Source: Zea mays (lineage: Eukaryota > Streptophyta > Magnoliopsida > Poales > Poaceae). From it: DNA of 64,000 bases. Location of the stretch: assembly GCF_902167145.1 (NCBI RefSeq), contig NC_050101.1, positions 133,268,990-133,332,989 on the forward strand, given 5' to 3'. The notes under the pieces were generated by a model that had not been told where the DNA came from, searched no databases, and worked only from the letters and a program-made list of their open reading frames with translations. Positions 32,459 through 44,700 of this stretch are shown in pieces; within the stretch, counting starts at the first letter, position 1; each line of letters begins with the position of its first letter. Position numbers and translations under genes: made by a program.

Positions 32459-34589
32459 GCTACTAACCGGTAACAAACCCAATGTTTCGTATTTTCGAGT
32501 TTTTGGGAGTAAATGCTACATTCTAGTGAAGAAGGGTAGGAATTCCAAATTTGCTCCCAAAGCCGTAGAAGGATTTTTGTTAGGTTATGACTCAAATACA
32601 AAGGCGTATAGGGTCTTCAACAAATCATCGGGTTTGGTTGAAGTCTCTAGCGACGTTGTATTTGATGAGACTAATGGCTCTCCAAGAGAGCAAGTTGTTG
32701 ATCTTGATGATGTAGATGAAGAAGACATTCCAACGGTCGCAATGCGCACCATGGCGATTGGAGATGTGAGGCCAATGGAACAAAATGAGCAAGATCATCC
32801 TTCTTCCTCAACCATGGTGCATCCCCCAACTCAAGAAGATGAACAGGTTCATCAAGAGGAGGCGTGTAATCAAGGGGGAGCACAAGATGATCAAGTAATG
32901 GAGGAAGAAGCACAACCGGCACCTCCAACTCAAGTCCGAGCAATGATTCAAAGGGATCATCCCGTCGACCAAATTTTGGGTGACATTAGCAAGGGAGTAA
33001 CTACTCGATCTCGATTAGTTAATTTTTGTGAGCATTACTCCTTTGTCTCTTCTATTGAGCCTTTCAGGGTAGAGGAGGCCTTGCTAGATCCGGACTGGGT
33101 GTTGGTCATGCAAGAGGAGCTCAATAACTTCAAAAGAAATGAAGTTTGGACACTAGTGCCTCGTCCCAAGCAAAATGTTGTGGGAACCAAGTGGGTGTTC
33201 CGCAACAAACAAGACGAGCACGGGGTGGTGACAAGGAACAAGGCACGACTTGTGGCAAAAGGTTATGCCCAAGTCGCAGGTTTGGACTTTGAGGAGACTT
33301 TTGCTCCTGTGGCTAGGCTAGAGTCCATTCGTATTTTGCTAGCATATGCCGCTCACCATTCTTTCAGGTTGTTTCAAATGGATGTGAAGAGCGCTTTCCT
33401 CAATGGGCCAATCAAGGAGGAGGTGTACGTGGAGCAACCCCCTGGCTTCGAGGATGAACAGTACCCCAACCACGTGTGTAAGCTCTCTAAGGCGCTCTAT
33501 GGACTTAAGCAAGCCCCAAGAGCAGGGTATGAATGCCTTAGAGACTTTTAAATTGCTAATGCTTTCAAGGTTGGGAAAGTCGATCCAACTCTTTTTACTA
33601 AGACTTGTGATGGTGATCTTTTTGTGTGCCAAATTTATGTCGATGACATAATATTTGGTTCTACTAACCAAAAGTCTTGTGAAGAGTTTAGCAGGGTGAT
33701 GACTCAAAAGTTTGAGATGTCGATGATGGGCGAGCTAAGCTATTTCCTTGGGTTCCAAGTGAGGCAACTCAAGGATGGGACCTTCATCTCCCAAACGAAA
33801 TACATGCAAGACTTGATCAAGCGGTTTGGGATGAAGGACGCCAAGCCCGCAAAGACTCCAATGGGAACCGACGGACACACCGACCTCAACAAAGGAGGTA
33901 AGTCCGTTGATCAAAAGGCATACCGGTCTATGATAGGGTCTTTACTTTATTTATGTGCTAGTAGACCGGATATTATGCTTAGCGTTTGCATGTGTGCTAG
34001 ATTCCAATCCGATCCAAGGGAATGTCACTTAGTGGTGGTGAAGCGAATTCTTAGATATTTAGTCGCTACGCCTTGCTTCGGGATCTGGTATCCAAAGGGG
34101 TCTACCTTTGACTTGATTGGATATTCAGACTCCGACTATGCTGGATGTAAGGTCGATAGGAAGAGTACATCGGGGACGTGCCAATTCTTAGGAAGGTCCC
34201 TGGTGTCTTGGAGTTCTAAGAAACAAACTTCCGTTGCCCTATCCACCGCTGAGGCCGAGTACGTTGCCGCAGGACAGTGTTGCGCGCAACTACTTTGGAT
34301 GAGGCAAACCCTCCGAGACTTCGGCTACAATCTGAGCAAAGTCCCACTCCTATGTGATAATGAGAGTGCTATCCGCATGGCGGATAATCCTGTTGAACAC
34401 AGCCGCACAAAGCACATAGACATCCGGCATCACTTTTTGAGAGACCACCAGCAAAAGGGAGATATCAAAGTGTTTCATGTTAGCTCCGAGAACCAGCTAG
34501 CCGATATCTTTACCAAGCCTTTAGATGAGCAGACCTTTTGCAAGTTGCGTAGTGAGCTAAATGTCTTAGATTCGCGGAACTTGGATTGA
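32459..34589 (+). pseudogene. Sirevirus pol, second part: reverse transcriptase and RNase H, one stop
   Basis: Continues the integrase after the zeon-like insertion in the same frame ([15 protein letters not shown]). [45 protein letters not shown], and the catalytic IYVDDIIFGS near 33634. RNase H: GYSDSDYAGCKVDRKSTSG, SLSTAEAEYVAA-type region, HIDIRHHFL and NQLADIFTKPLDEQTF, ending NLD at 34587. The only defect is TAA 33549-33551 after ECLRDF (a T-to-A change from Leu TTA). Confidence 0.92.
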
Positions 34590-35370
34590 TTTATAGCATA
34601 CATGTGTTTTATGCCTTGATCATGTTCCTTAAGCATTTTGTTGTTTATTTATGGTGCTCAAGTTGTACAAGCACTCCCCGGACCTTACAAGTCCATCTGC
34701 AAGTGATGCACATATTTAGGGGGAGATGTGTTACAACTTGACTCTTTGGGACTAACCATGTGCTTGAGTTTGATTGATTTAGTCTCAAAGGTAAATTGAA
34801 AGGGAAAAGGTGGACTTGGACCATGCAAGACTTCCACTGCACTCCGATGAAAGAGTAACTTATTCCAAGTTCATCCCTATACTCTTATTGCCTTTTTACT
34901 CTTAGTTGAAGATTTTGGTGAGGCAATAGGGTTAAAGGGCCAAAATTGATCCCGTTTTGGTGCTTGATGCCAAAGGGGGAGAAAATAAGGCCAAAGCAAT
35001 AAATGGATCAGCTACCACTTGTGAAAATAGTAGAGTTAGAGTTTTTGTTTGTCAAAATATTCTTGTTTGCCTCTTATTGTCAAAAGTTGGTCTCTTGTGG
35101 GGAGAAGGCTTAATTATGGGAAAAAGGGGGAGTTTTTGAATCCTTGATCAATTTCTCGTGAAATATCTCTCTTCATGTTTCAACATGTGTGTTTGACTTA
35201 GAGATAGGAAATTGAGTTTGATTTGCAAAAACAAACCAAGTGGTGGCAAAGAATGATCCATATATGTCAAATTTGAATCAAAACAATCTTGAGTTCTTAT
35301 TTGAAGTGATTTTGCACTTGTTCTACTTGCTTCATGTTGTGTTGGCATAAATCACCAAAAAGGGGGAGAT
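34590..35370 (+). other. Sirevirus 3' non-coding region with multiple polypurine tracts
   Basis: No envelope-like ORF. AGGGGGAG cores occur at about 34717-34725 (TTTAGGGGGAGATG), 34973-34984 (AAAGGGGGAGAAAA), 35121-35132 (AAAAAGGGGGAG) and 35357-35370 (AAAAAGGGGGAGAT), the last directly before the 3' LTR and so the functional PPT. Repeated PPT-like motifs in this region are a published Sirevirus signature. Confidence 0.8.
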
Positions 35371-36603
35371 TGAAAGGGAAATGTGCCCTTGGGCCATTTC
35401 TAAAATATTTTGGTGATTTAGTGTCCAACACAAGTGCCCAAGTGTTAAATGGTGGACAAAGTACAAACCAAGTATAAAGGTATGTTTCTCAGACTTAGTA
35501 CATTGTCTTAGAGACTAATGTATTGTGTCTAAGTGCTGGAAACAGGAAAAATCAAGTTGGAATTAAAGATGGCTTTGTTCAGCCAAAGTCAGCTCTGACT
35601 GGGTGCACCGGACTGTCCGGTGGTGCACCGGACATTGTCCGGTGCGCCAGGCTGGCTCAGGCGAACTTGCTGCTCTCGGGAAGTGATTAACGGCGTACAG
35701 CTATAATTCACTAGACTGTCTGGTGTGCACCGGACTGTCCGGTGAGCCAACGGTCGGCCAGGCCAACGGTCGGCCGCGCGATCCGCGCAAGACACGTGGC
35801 CGAGCCAACGATCGGAAGGGGGCACCGGACAGTGTCCGGTGCGCCAATGGCTCCAAAGCGCCAACGGCCGGCTTCGCCAAATAAGGAAAGAGATCCACAC
35901 CGGACAGTGTCCGGTGGTGCACCGGACTGTCCGGTGCGCCAGGCGACAGAAGGCAAGAATTGCCTTCCTGGAATGCACTCAACGGCTCCTAGCTGCCTTG
36001 GGGCTATAAAAGGGACCCCTAGGCGCATGGAGGAGTACACCCAAGCATTCTCAAAGCATTCCCAAGCACCAAGACTTCGATCCCGCACATTTGATTCTTT
36101 GTGATAGCAATTAGAGCTCTCTTTGAGTTGTGAACTCGTCGGGTTGTGTTGTGAGCTCTTGTTGCGACTTGTGTGCGTGTTGATACTCTGATCTCGTGTC
36201 TTCTGTGTGTTGCTCATCCCTCCCTTACTCTGTGCTTCTTTGTGATCATCAAAGTGTAAGGGCGAGAGGCTCCAAGTTGTGGAGATTCCTCGCAAACGGG
36301 ATATAATAAAGCAAAGCAAAACACCATGGTATTCAAGTGGGTCTTTGGACCGCTTGAGAGGGGTTGATTGCAACCCTCGTCCGTTGGGACGCCACAACGT
36401 GGAGTAGGCAAGTGTTGGACTTGGCCGAACCACGGGATAAACCACTGTGCCATCTCTGTGTTGATCTCTTTGTGGTTATCGTGTTGTGCAAGCTCTCCTC
36501 TCTAGCCACTTGGCTTAATTGTGCTAACTCCTAATCAAGTTTTGTGGATCAAGTTTCAAGTTTTTACAGGATCACCTATTCACCCCCCCTCTAGGTGCTC
36601 TCA
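35371..36603 (+). repeat. 3' LTR of the Opie-like Sirevirus
   Basis: 1233 bp, TGAAAGGGAA to GTGCTCTCA. Differs from the 5' LTR at scattered bases and in the palindrome block (about 35815-35860 versus 16495-16545). Confidence 0.93.
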
Positions 36604-36726
36604 GGGGCGCACGGCTGCAGCACCAAGCGTCGGATGGCCAGAGCTCTGTGGCGTAGAAGATGCAGCCTCCTCCTCCAAGGAGAAGCCCTCAGAGGTCTCG
36701 CCACGATGCTCGGCGATACAGACCAT
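36604..36726 (-). pseudogene. N-terminus of the Gypsy gag, detached by the Opie-like insertion
   Basis: The minus strand has ATG at 36726 (MVCIAEHRGETSEGFSLEEE, then SSTPQSSGHPTLGAAAV), running into the Sirevirus LTR end at 36603. The rest of gag is at 16041 and below. The leader between this ATG and the PBS is only about 40 bp. Confidence 0.7.
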
Positions 36727-36766
36727 GGTGTTGAACAGGAAATACAAGAAAAAACCTAATGCCTAG

Positions 36767-36785
36767 CCCCCTACCTGGCGCGCCA
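36767..36785 (-). other. Primer-binding site of the nested Gypsy element
   Basis: The minus strand reads TGGCGCGCCAGGTAGGGGG, two bases inside the right LTR. This fixes the right LTR as the 5' LTR and the orientation as minus. Confidence 0.75.
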
Positions 36786-36787
36786 AA

Positions 36788-37860
36788 TGTCGGAGAGTAA
36801 ATCTCCGGTCGGGTGGCGGAGTGCACCCGCCCTAAATCCTGAGATGAGGAGGGGCTTAGGCGTTTTGCTTGATCGTTGGAATGAACGGGAGGAACTCAAG
36901 AACACACAAGGATTTAGAGTGGTTCGGGCCGCCTGAGCGTAATACCCTACTCCACTATGAGATGTATTGCTTGTGAGCTTGTATGAGTATGCGAGTCTAA
37001 GGTGTGATCTAAGGTTGCGTGTGTGTGTAACGTCGCATGCCTCCCCTTTTATAGCTGAAGGGGGGGCATGCACAAAGGTGCTGGGCCCCGACATGTGGGC
37101 CCAGAGACATCAAGAATATAGCGCTTGGAGACACTAATGTCTGCTGCCGAGGCAATCTTCCTGCGCCTGACGCCCAAGATCTATGTATCCTCGGCATGCA
37201 GGGGAAGCTTCTTGTAGAAGGGATGATGAGTACAGTGTGCTGCTCGAAACACGCGCATTGTTCCCCAACAGACTGGTCAGGCACGCCGTCTGCTGGATGA
37301 CCTTGACGTCGTCTGCCAACGGATTGGACAGGGCACATTTAATGTCGAGAGGGCTTGTCGCCTGTCTACGCGGTGGCAGCCGGCGTGTCCTCTCCGCAAT
37401 AAATGCAGAGGCTGCACGGTTGTATGGGCCTTACGTCAGGCTCGGCCCGTTGGCTTATGTCATGGGCCACAAGCCACGCGGCAGCCGCGGGACTCCGCCT
37501 AAGCGGGAAGCATAGGGCAAGGGCTGGACACGTGTCGGCCCCGGACCCCTATTCGTGCTGGGGTCCCCCTGGTCCTGGAACCTTGCCAAGGCCCGGTCCT
37601 TATCCGGAGGGACCTGGGGCTTACCCGAGAGACCCGGCATGCCCTCTTGGGAGCTCCGGACCCGTTCGTACAGGGGTCCGGTGGAGGTCCGAACCTATCA
37701 GCGCACCCCGGGGAGTCTTATCTTTCCTTGCCATGTGGTGCTCCTAGCCCTGCCCCATGTGGTGGGGTCGAGTGCTGCTCCCCGTGTGACCTGGGGGTGT
37801 CGTACGGGTGCAGCATCTTCATACTGCAGAAGGGGGTACCCCTGTCTCGAGGTTCCGACA
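36788..37860 (-). repeat. 5' LTR of the nested Gypsy element
   Basis: 1073 bp, TGTCGGAGAG to TTCCGACA, partner of 6340-7411. Followed by TSD ACCGC (37861-37865). Confidence 0.92.
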
Positions 37861-37865
37861 ACCGC

Positions 37866-38156
37866 TAACCCAACCATTGTTCTCCTCCTCTTCTACATTC
37901 GGGTTGAGTACTACCTCATCATGATGTTCCCACATCTTATATCCAGGCATAAATCTAAACTGATAGAGATCTAGGCTACCTCTTTTCTTATTAAGGAATA
38001 TATTGTTTTCGTGCCACCTACAAGGGTATGTGATAGTGCCGGTTAATAAGAAGGAGAAAGCACGGTCCACAAATCTTGGGTCTTGGCTACACACTCATTA
38101 GAATGATGCTCATTCCCACTCCAGCCATTGTACATCCATTCACGATCTTCAGCCAT
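37866..38156 (-). pseudogene. tnp2: CACTA transposase tnp2, N-terminal part
   Basis: The minus strand has ATG at 38156 (MAEDREWMYNGWSGN), typical of the transposase-associated domain (PF13963) at the start of tnp2 proteins. A frame change near 38090 leads to FVDRAFSFL, CRWHENN and FRFMPGYKMWEHHDE, which then break off at the Gypsy TSD. The downstream part is at 6334 and below. Confidence 0.75.
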
Positions 38157-38268
38157 GCCTAAGACTGTTAAAGCAGACAATATCGTAAAAATATCATTCA
38201 ACTTACTCAAGGGTATCGGTCTTACATCTATAGGTAAGGATTGGTCCTAAATCCACCCAAGAGTGTCT

Positions 38269-38437
38269 GACAGGACGCAGATTTATGACAAGCCAGCAGG
38301 ATCAGATGAAAATTTAGGCAGCATAACCTCGCTGTTCTCCAGCTAGACGCCAAATATGGCGCAACGAAGAACAGAGAGGTTATGCCGCCGAAATTTTCTT
38401 TGGATCCTACTAGCTTGTCATAAATCCACGTCCTGTC
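38269..38437. repeat. Long hairpin (inverted repeat) in the CACTA 5' region
   Basis: Arms of about 69 bp (38269-38337 and 38369-38437) are reverse complements with few mismatches: GACAGGACGCAGATTTATGACAAG in one arm pairs with CTTGTCATAAATCCACGTCCTGTC in the other. The loop is about 31 bp. A smaller hairpin GTCTCAC..GTGAGAC follows (about 38482-38512). Confidence 0.8.
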
Positions 38438-39504
38438 GGTCAGTCCGAGGTTGTCCATAATAGGAACAATTCCACATGGGTACGTCTCACATGCTTCGAG
38501 CACGTGAGACGAACTTGTCTGAAACGGGTGACACATAGGTTACGCTACAAAAAACAACACTACAACACATGCTAATAAGAAAGTAAAGTACCCAGAAATA
38601 CTATACCACATGCTAATAATAGAGTAAAGTACCGAGAAAAACTATAACGTACTTATAAAAAATACAACATGTTAACATAAAAGCCAAGTAAAATATCTCA
38701 AACCAATCACATGGAAAATGATATGATATTAATCAAATCAAACTAAGTAATAATGCATATTAACATGGAAGTTAAAGTGATCAAACAAACTTACGAATCT
38801 AAACAATAACGTATATTAATATGAAATTAAAGTAAAATACCACGTACCACTAAAACAAAAAACACATGTTATTAACGAAATCGAACTAAACAATAATACA
38901 TTAACTAAACATGTTTTAAATCATGTGCTTAAATGCATAAACCATCAACAAAAACCTAATTAAACAAACATATTAATCACACATATATATACTAATTTCT
39001 GTTGCAAATGAATAATGACCACCGAAAATATGGAATAAAATACACAAAAATGACCTCTCAATGGGGGGTGGTGGCCGTCCGGAGGAGGGCTCAAGGCCGG
39101 GTCGACGGTGACTAAGGACGGTGGCGACTTCTCGTACAGCCACAAGGCGAGCGAGGGCGGCGGCGGCGGCCGAGGGCTGGTGAGCAAGACCGACGATGGC
39201 AGCCCATGCAACCGGACAGCTGCGGCATGGTGCGCGAATGGGCGTGGGTGGAGGATGGCGTGGGCGAGGAAAACAAGAGGGCACACATCCGTGAGCTGGA
39301 AAGGGAAAGTGGGATAGAGTTAAAATTGTTTACTTTCGGTGGCCTAGAACGTGGCCGCCGAAAGTTAATTTATTTTTGGCGACCTTCATAGGTGACTGCT
39401 GAAAATTACATAATTTTCAGCTGCAATGGTTGACTGTCAAAATTTAGCTTTTATTTCCGGCGGCCTAGTAGGGGACGCCAAAATTGGTATCTGTTCCTAT
39501 AGTT
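38438..39504. other. CACTA 5' subterminal region
   Basis: An AT-rich stretch (38540-39050), then a GC-rich stretch with no convincing product, then motifs GGCGGCC and CCGAAAGT repeated toward a degraded end CCTATAGTTT near 39504. ORFs on both strands at 38960-39317 are overlapping and low complexity. Confidence 0.5.
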
Positions 39505-39871
39505 TCTTCAGGGTAGGGCCAGGTTTGCGATGGTGATCTTAGAGCACTCCACTTGACCCCAAGGGAATATGAGGCGTTGCTCTATGCTTACATAAAATTG
39601 AGGTATTCTATCAAGCTGGAGCCCGTGAGCCCAAAGTGATAGAATTGACCTCGCCCGCTCGAAGGTCGAGGTAAGTGTGTATTTTCTTGTAATACTGACA
39701 ATTGTTGCTTCTTTGTCTAGCTTGTCGACGACAGGTGGTTGAAATAAGATATGCTATAATTGGTTGTGGAGGATGTTCATCATTTTTACGTAGCGGAACA
39801 TTGACCTCACCCGCTTTAGCGATTGGGGCTCCAACGCTAGAATGCTTTTTTGTTCTGGCGTTAGTGGTATT
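39505..39871. other. Unassigned
   Basis: No feature I can support. A short plus-strand reading (LTPREYEALLYAYIKL) ends quickly and may be a relic of a transposon ORF. Confidence 0.3.
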
Positions 39872-40212
39872 GTTGTGCCCTTAGGCTTCTTTTGCATTCA
39901 TAAGTGAGTTTGCTTTTGAGTTTTATTTTCGATTAAGTTGCTCCCTTAGGCGTCTTCGCACCATTAGGTGTCTTTGCTCAATTCTTATTTTGATTTGGTC
40001 ATGCTCTTAGGCGTCTAGGCACTCTTAGGTGTCTTTGCTCGAATCTTTTTTGATTCGGTTGCGCCCTTAGGCATCTTCGCACCCTTAGGTGTCCTCACTC
40101 GAATCTTTATTTTGATTCTACTGCACCCTTAGGCATCTTCGCATCCTTAGGTGTCTTCACTCGAATCTTATTTTGATTCGGCTGCGCCCTTAGGCATCTT
40201 CACACCCTATAA
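39872..40212. repeat. Minisatellite, about 61-bp unit, five to six copies
   Basis: Unit GCGCCCTTAGGCATCTTCGC.. ACCCTTAGGTGTCTTCACTCG.. AATCTTATTTTGATTCGGCT. Units begin near 39875, 39941, 40004, 40063, 40124 and 40185. Each unit holds an internal half-repeat (CCTTAGGYGTC twice). The first two units are the most diverged. Confidence 0.85.
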
Positions 40213-41700
40213 TGTACAGTTATATGGCAAGAAAACATTAATCTTTAGATCTACTAACCAATCGCTTAGAGGTCGCCTGACCGCATAGCTCTTCGAGGTT
40301 TTCACTGCTTCTCCCCCTATACCCTCCTGCAAATGTATGAGTTTAAACTGATTTCTTTTTTGAGTAAATTAGAATACAACATACTCACCATTCGTTTTTC
40401 CAAGCGAATATGTCCATCAACCTCATATGTATGGTTGACTACGACCTTGTCCTCATCCTCGTCCTGCTAATGGCGCCGCTTGTGTCAATTCATGTTTGAC
40501 TTCGCAATCCACTCTTGTGAAGTCCATACCTCACACAAAGCCCTATAAGCCCGCGGCCGGTGTCCCATCCATGGAAATTGGAAGAGTTACCTGCATCTAA
40601 ATGTTAGCACATAACATTCATATCTGAATGAATTGGTACAGTAGATTTTTACCTCCATCTGAATAAAAATTGTCGAAGGTTGTTTATTGGATGACCTTGA
40701 TGCTTCATGTAGGCATCCACAACCTGTAGGCGAGCATCGAAAAATGCATCTTTACACACTTGCTTCGTATTTTTTCTAGTACTCGGTCTGCATGCTCCTG
40801 AGCCTCAGGTTCCACATGATAGCCCCTCTGTCCAACATAAAAAATATTATTATTATCAAACAATTTATAAACCATTAGTATCAAACAATCATCTTACCTA
40901 AAAAGCCTTGATGGTGACCTGAGTTGTTCCATATGTAGCATGTAGAGCTAGTGTGAGGTGTGACTAGCTAGTGCAAGGAACCACCACGCCTTTCGAGTTG
41001 ATCACAATTCCTAGATTATATAGATGATAGAGATTATCTAAGACTTGATTAACCTGTCTATGGTGACCTCTACCATCGAAAGATGTGTCCTCCCATTAGC
41101 TACAAGACAAAAACAAGAAATACATGTTGTATATACAATGTACAAGAAAACAATAAATAACTAAGAACATTAATGGCCAAATGTGAATACCTATTATACC
41201 AACTGGATGATTAGAACCCGAGCTTCTAACCATGCATACATTGATGGAGGCATGACAAAGTGGCCCTTTCAAAGCCCCTCCATCGAAAGGCAGGAGGCTC
41301 GATGGCCTCATCCTCGTCCTCATCCTCATCCTCATCCACAAGTCCCTCTTCATGACCCTCCACCCTAGCATCTATGGTCATGACCTCCTCCTCATGGCCC
41401 TGCACCCCACCATCTATGGATGCGACCTCCTCCTCCGCCTCTTATTGTGGACATAAAAATGAGATAAGTAAGACACATTTATATATAAGTGAATTAGAAA
41501 TAAGAGAAATTACATAAGCATTTACCTTGTCACTCATTTGTAGTGTGATCTCATGCAGCTCTGGCCAGGAGTGACTCAGCAACACCTCTTGTTTGCTCTG
41601 GCTAGAAGAACTCCCTCGAAAATGGGAACCATGTGAACTAGGGAGTATCCTATTAGCCACACTGAGGAACCCCCTCGTCATGTGCCTGGTTTATTACTAC
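40213..41700 (-). pseudogene. CACTA/En-Spm accessory transposase remnant (transposase_24-like)
   Basis: The minus strand shows exon-like pieces with stops between: 41681-41527 (MTRGFLSVANRILPSSHGS; SQSKQEVLLSHSWPELHEI), an acidic DEDEDEDEDEAIEPPAFRW near 41340-41280, KDAFFDARLQVVDAYMKHQG near 40760-40690, and WMGHRPRAYRALCEVWTSQE near 40580-40510 followed by EDEDKVVVNHTYEVDGHIR. The order resembles PF03004 (plant transposase Ptta/En/Spm). Whether it belongs to the CACTA ending at 39504 or to another element is unclear. Confidence 0.5.
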
Positions 41701-41726
41701 TCATCATGCTGCCTGCCATCCCCCGA

Positions 41727-44700
41727 TGGGACGCCTAAATACGACAGGAACCCGAATTTAAGGGACAAAGTCGGGTGCATCTCATATATGCGCCAAAGAA
41801 GACAACACATATAATAACAGAGTGTATAGAGATAAATGTCACAATATCATCAGAGTACTTATTACATAGCGAAAGTCTTACAAAATAAAAGATAAATATA
41901 AAACGAACTAAAGTCCATCCTTGGCGCCATAAAGTCAACTGGGAGACGCCACCTAGATCAAATCGAACTCCTCGTTGTGTGGCTCCTCTTGAACCACCCG
42001 TTCTTCTCCTATGGGGGTGTGAGACAGCAAGGGTGAGCTCACACATGTTCATTGCTCAACAAGTTGTGGGGAATAATGTGCATGAACTCACCAAAGGTGG
42101 GAGTTCATGTGATGTGTAAGGCTGATCAACAATAGAGGTTATAACTGAGCATTGCTTTTAATAAGTTGGTCAAATTTTATTAGCAGTTACTAAGTGTAAG
42201 TGAATACCAAACCATAATAAGAGTAATAGAACAAAATTAATAATAAATCCCATGCAATGTAAATGACAAATTGAATTTAGTTCTATAGTTTAATCATGCG
42301 AGAGTCCTGAGCTGCTCTTGACCATGAGCTCGGCTAGTATACCAGTTTTACACTCTACAAAGATTGTACCACGTACCCACAAGTCATGTTACCCATCTGC
42401 TAAGGGGTCATGAGTCTCATACACCTCTACCAAGGAAGCGAGGCAGGGTAACACTACGAGGCCTTTACAAAGTTCCACTAGCTTCCGAAAACCCGCTACA
42501 GTTTATGGAAAGAGCACTTGCAGGAATCCCTCGTCTGACCGCCATCGCAGCAAAATCATCTCGAGAACCTCCCTGCATGCAACTCCCCTACTGCCCTTGC
42601 CCCTTTTGGATAAGGTAGTCTTCCACTAGCTTTCCTAATTAGTCAGCTAAGGGCGTCCTATTCCACCCTTGTGGTGGCACGTGTTTCTTAAGTTAAGCTC
42701 CATGTTCCAATTAAAGATAATGATCTTGACATGAACATAAATAAAATGACAGAATAATTGGAACATGGATATAGTGAAATGTTAACCCAAAACCAATAAA
42801 GCAATAGCAAACTACCCAAATGATTCAGGGGTGAACAAGGTAAAAAGGATAACCAGTCTAGGGTGATCTATTGGGTCCCATCAAAATTAAACCTATGCAT
42901 TGAATATTGATAATAAAGAACATTATTAGGTAATAAAAGTGGTCAAGGGCACAACTTGCCTTCAATGAGCTCCTGCTCAGCAACTTCTATCTGCTGAACA
43001 CTGTGATCCTCAGCCACAAGCTCTTCTACTCACCACAATACAAACAAGCATAGTATAAAGGAGAAATTAACATCACACTAAACATATATGCAAAATACAT
43101 ATTAATAATCTATATATTACAATAGGATCACATGAACATGAATTATTAATTTTGGAGTTATAGCTTTTAAGTTATAGATTTCCAAAGGTTTTATGTACTT
43201 GGCATAGGATTAATTAAGAAATAAATTTTATTATTGTTTTCATGTCAAAACAGAGACATTAGGTGATAAACAATAATATTGCAAAATTATAGGAACTGAA
43301 ATGGACTGAAAAGGAGCTAAAATAAATTTTATATGGATTTTACAAGTTCCTAGAATTTTTTGTGTTAAAATCAATTTCTGATAATATTTATATGGTTTTC
43401 CTTATTATCCGGACCGCACATCAATTTTTAGAGAGCACAGGGGCTAACCCGCAAAAGTCTCAAGACTCAATCAACAGTCGCATGTACGTACGGTAAAGAA
43501 ATCGCACGGACGACAGGTTTATTCTGAGGTAAAAGTGCACGATGAAGGGTTACGGTGGACTTTTTTATCGTCTGATCAAAATGAACGACCACGATTACAT
43601 TCCTGCCACCCGAACCGTTACGCAACCGAGGCCGTTAGATCGGTGATCGACGGACGACAGGCGATCTCACCTCGATCCATCCTACACCGTCCGATCCAGA
43701 TCTGACGCTCACACCTCACCCCCGCGAAGCGGTATTGTTAAGATCTAATCTGCGTCGTTAACGAAGGAATCAACTGTCAAGATTCCTTCCCTACCACGGG
43801 TGGAGAAGCGCGGCGGCGCCTGTCGCGCCGCGACGGAGGACCTCGCCGGAGTGGACGACTAAGTGAGTTTGTGATCTATTCGAACCCCCGATTGGCACTA
43901 GCGAGGAGGAAACAATAGCGGAGGTGGCTGGGTAGTACTCACCACCCCTGGAAGCGCAGACGCCCCTGACCACGGCAACTCGCAGCCCACGGCGGTGGCG
44001 CAAGTCCGTCGAGAAATTCCGATGGCGCCGGTGACTAATCCCGAGCCGCGCGGCTAGAACCGTCCCTGCCCCGAACTGAAGCCTCCCTGGCACAATTCCA
44101 AGGGCGCAGTCGGCGACCAGCTGGAGTTCTCCCGCGGCGGCGCAAGGTTTGCGGTGTTTCCCCCCGTTCTCCCAGCGGTGGCGGCGAGGGTACTTGTGTG
44201 AGGTGCTTAAGGTAGGCGAGGGCGCATGCATGAGGCTTTATGCCCAAGCCACGTCGTGCGACGTGGGCGGGCAGCAACTGCATCCACGGATAGAGGAGCA
44301 CGTCGAGCCGTTGACGGAGGAGGGGGAGAAGAGCTGGGCGGTGGGTCCCAGGTGCTCGTGACCACGCGCTTGCGTATCATCCGGGGAACACTAGAATCTG
44401 GGGCCCGCACGACAGTGGTGGAGGATGCACGCGTCGTTGCGGTGCGACTGGGTGGAGGTATGACACGCGGGGCCCACCTGTCAGTGAAAACAGGCGGGGC
44501 AGCGCCGAAGGTGGGCCGCGCATTGGGAAAAAATGGATGGTTAGTTGGGCCGCCAGATAGGGTTTTGGCCCAAAATCTGTCTTCTATTTCCTATTTTTTT
44601 ATTCTCTATTCTGAATTTGTTTTTCCTATTTCGAATTAGATTCACATTTAAATTTTGAATAAACTTCAAATGGAGTTCAAATTTAAGTGCCCAAACAGAA

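Noticed and set aside
34590..35370. Search for an envelope-like ORF downstream of Sirevirus pol
   Set aside because: Only short ORFs are present; the region carries repeated polypurine tracts instead.
39108..39391. Gly-rich plus-strand ORFs near the CACTA end
   Set aside because: Low-complexity and overlapping with minus-strand ORFs; likely subterminal CACTA DNA.
43791..44639. ORFs up to 146 residues in a GC-rich block
   Set aside because: They lie within the Tekay-like LTR, are Arg/Ala/Gly-rich on both strands and match no family I know.
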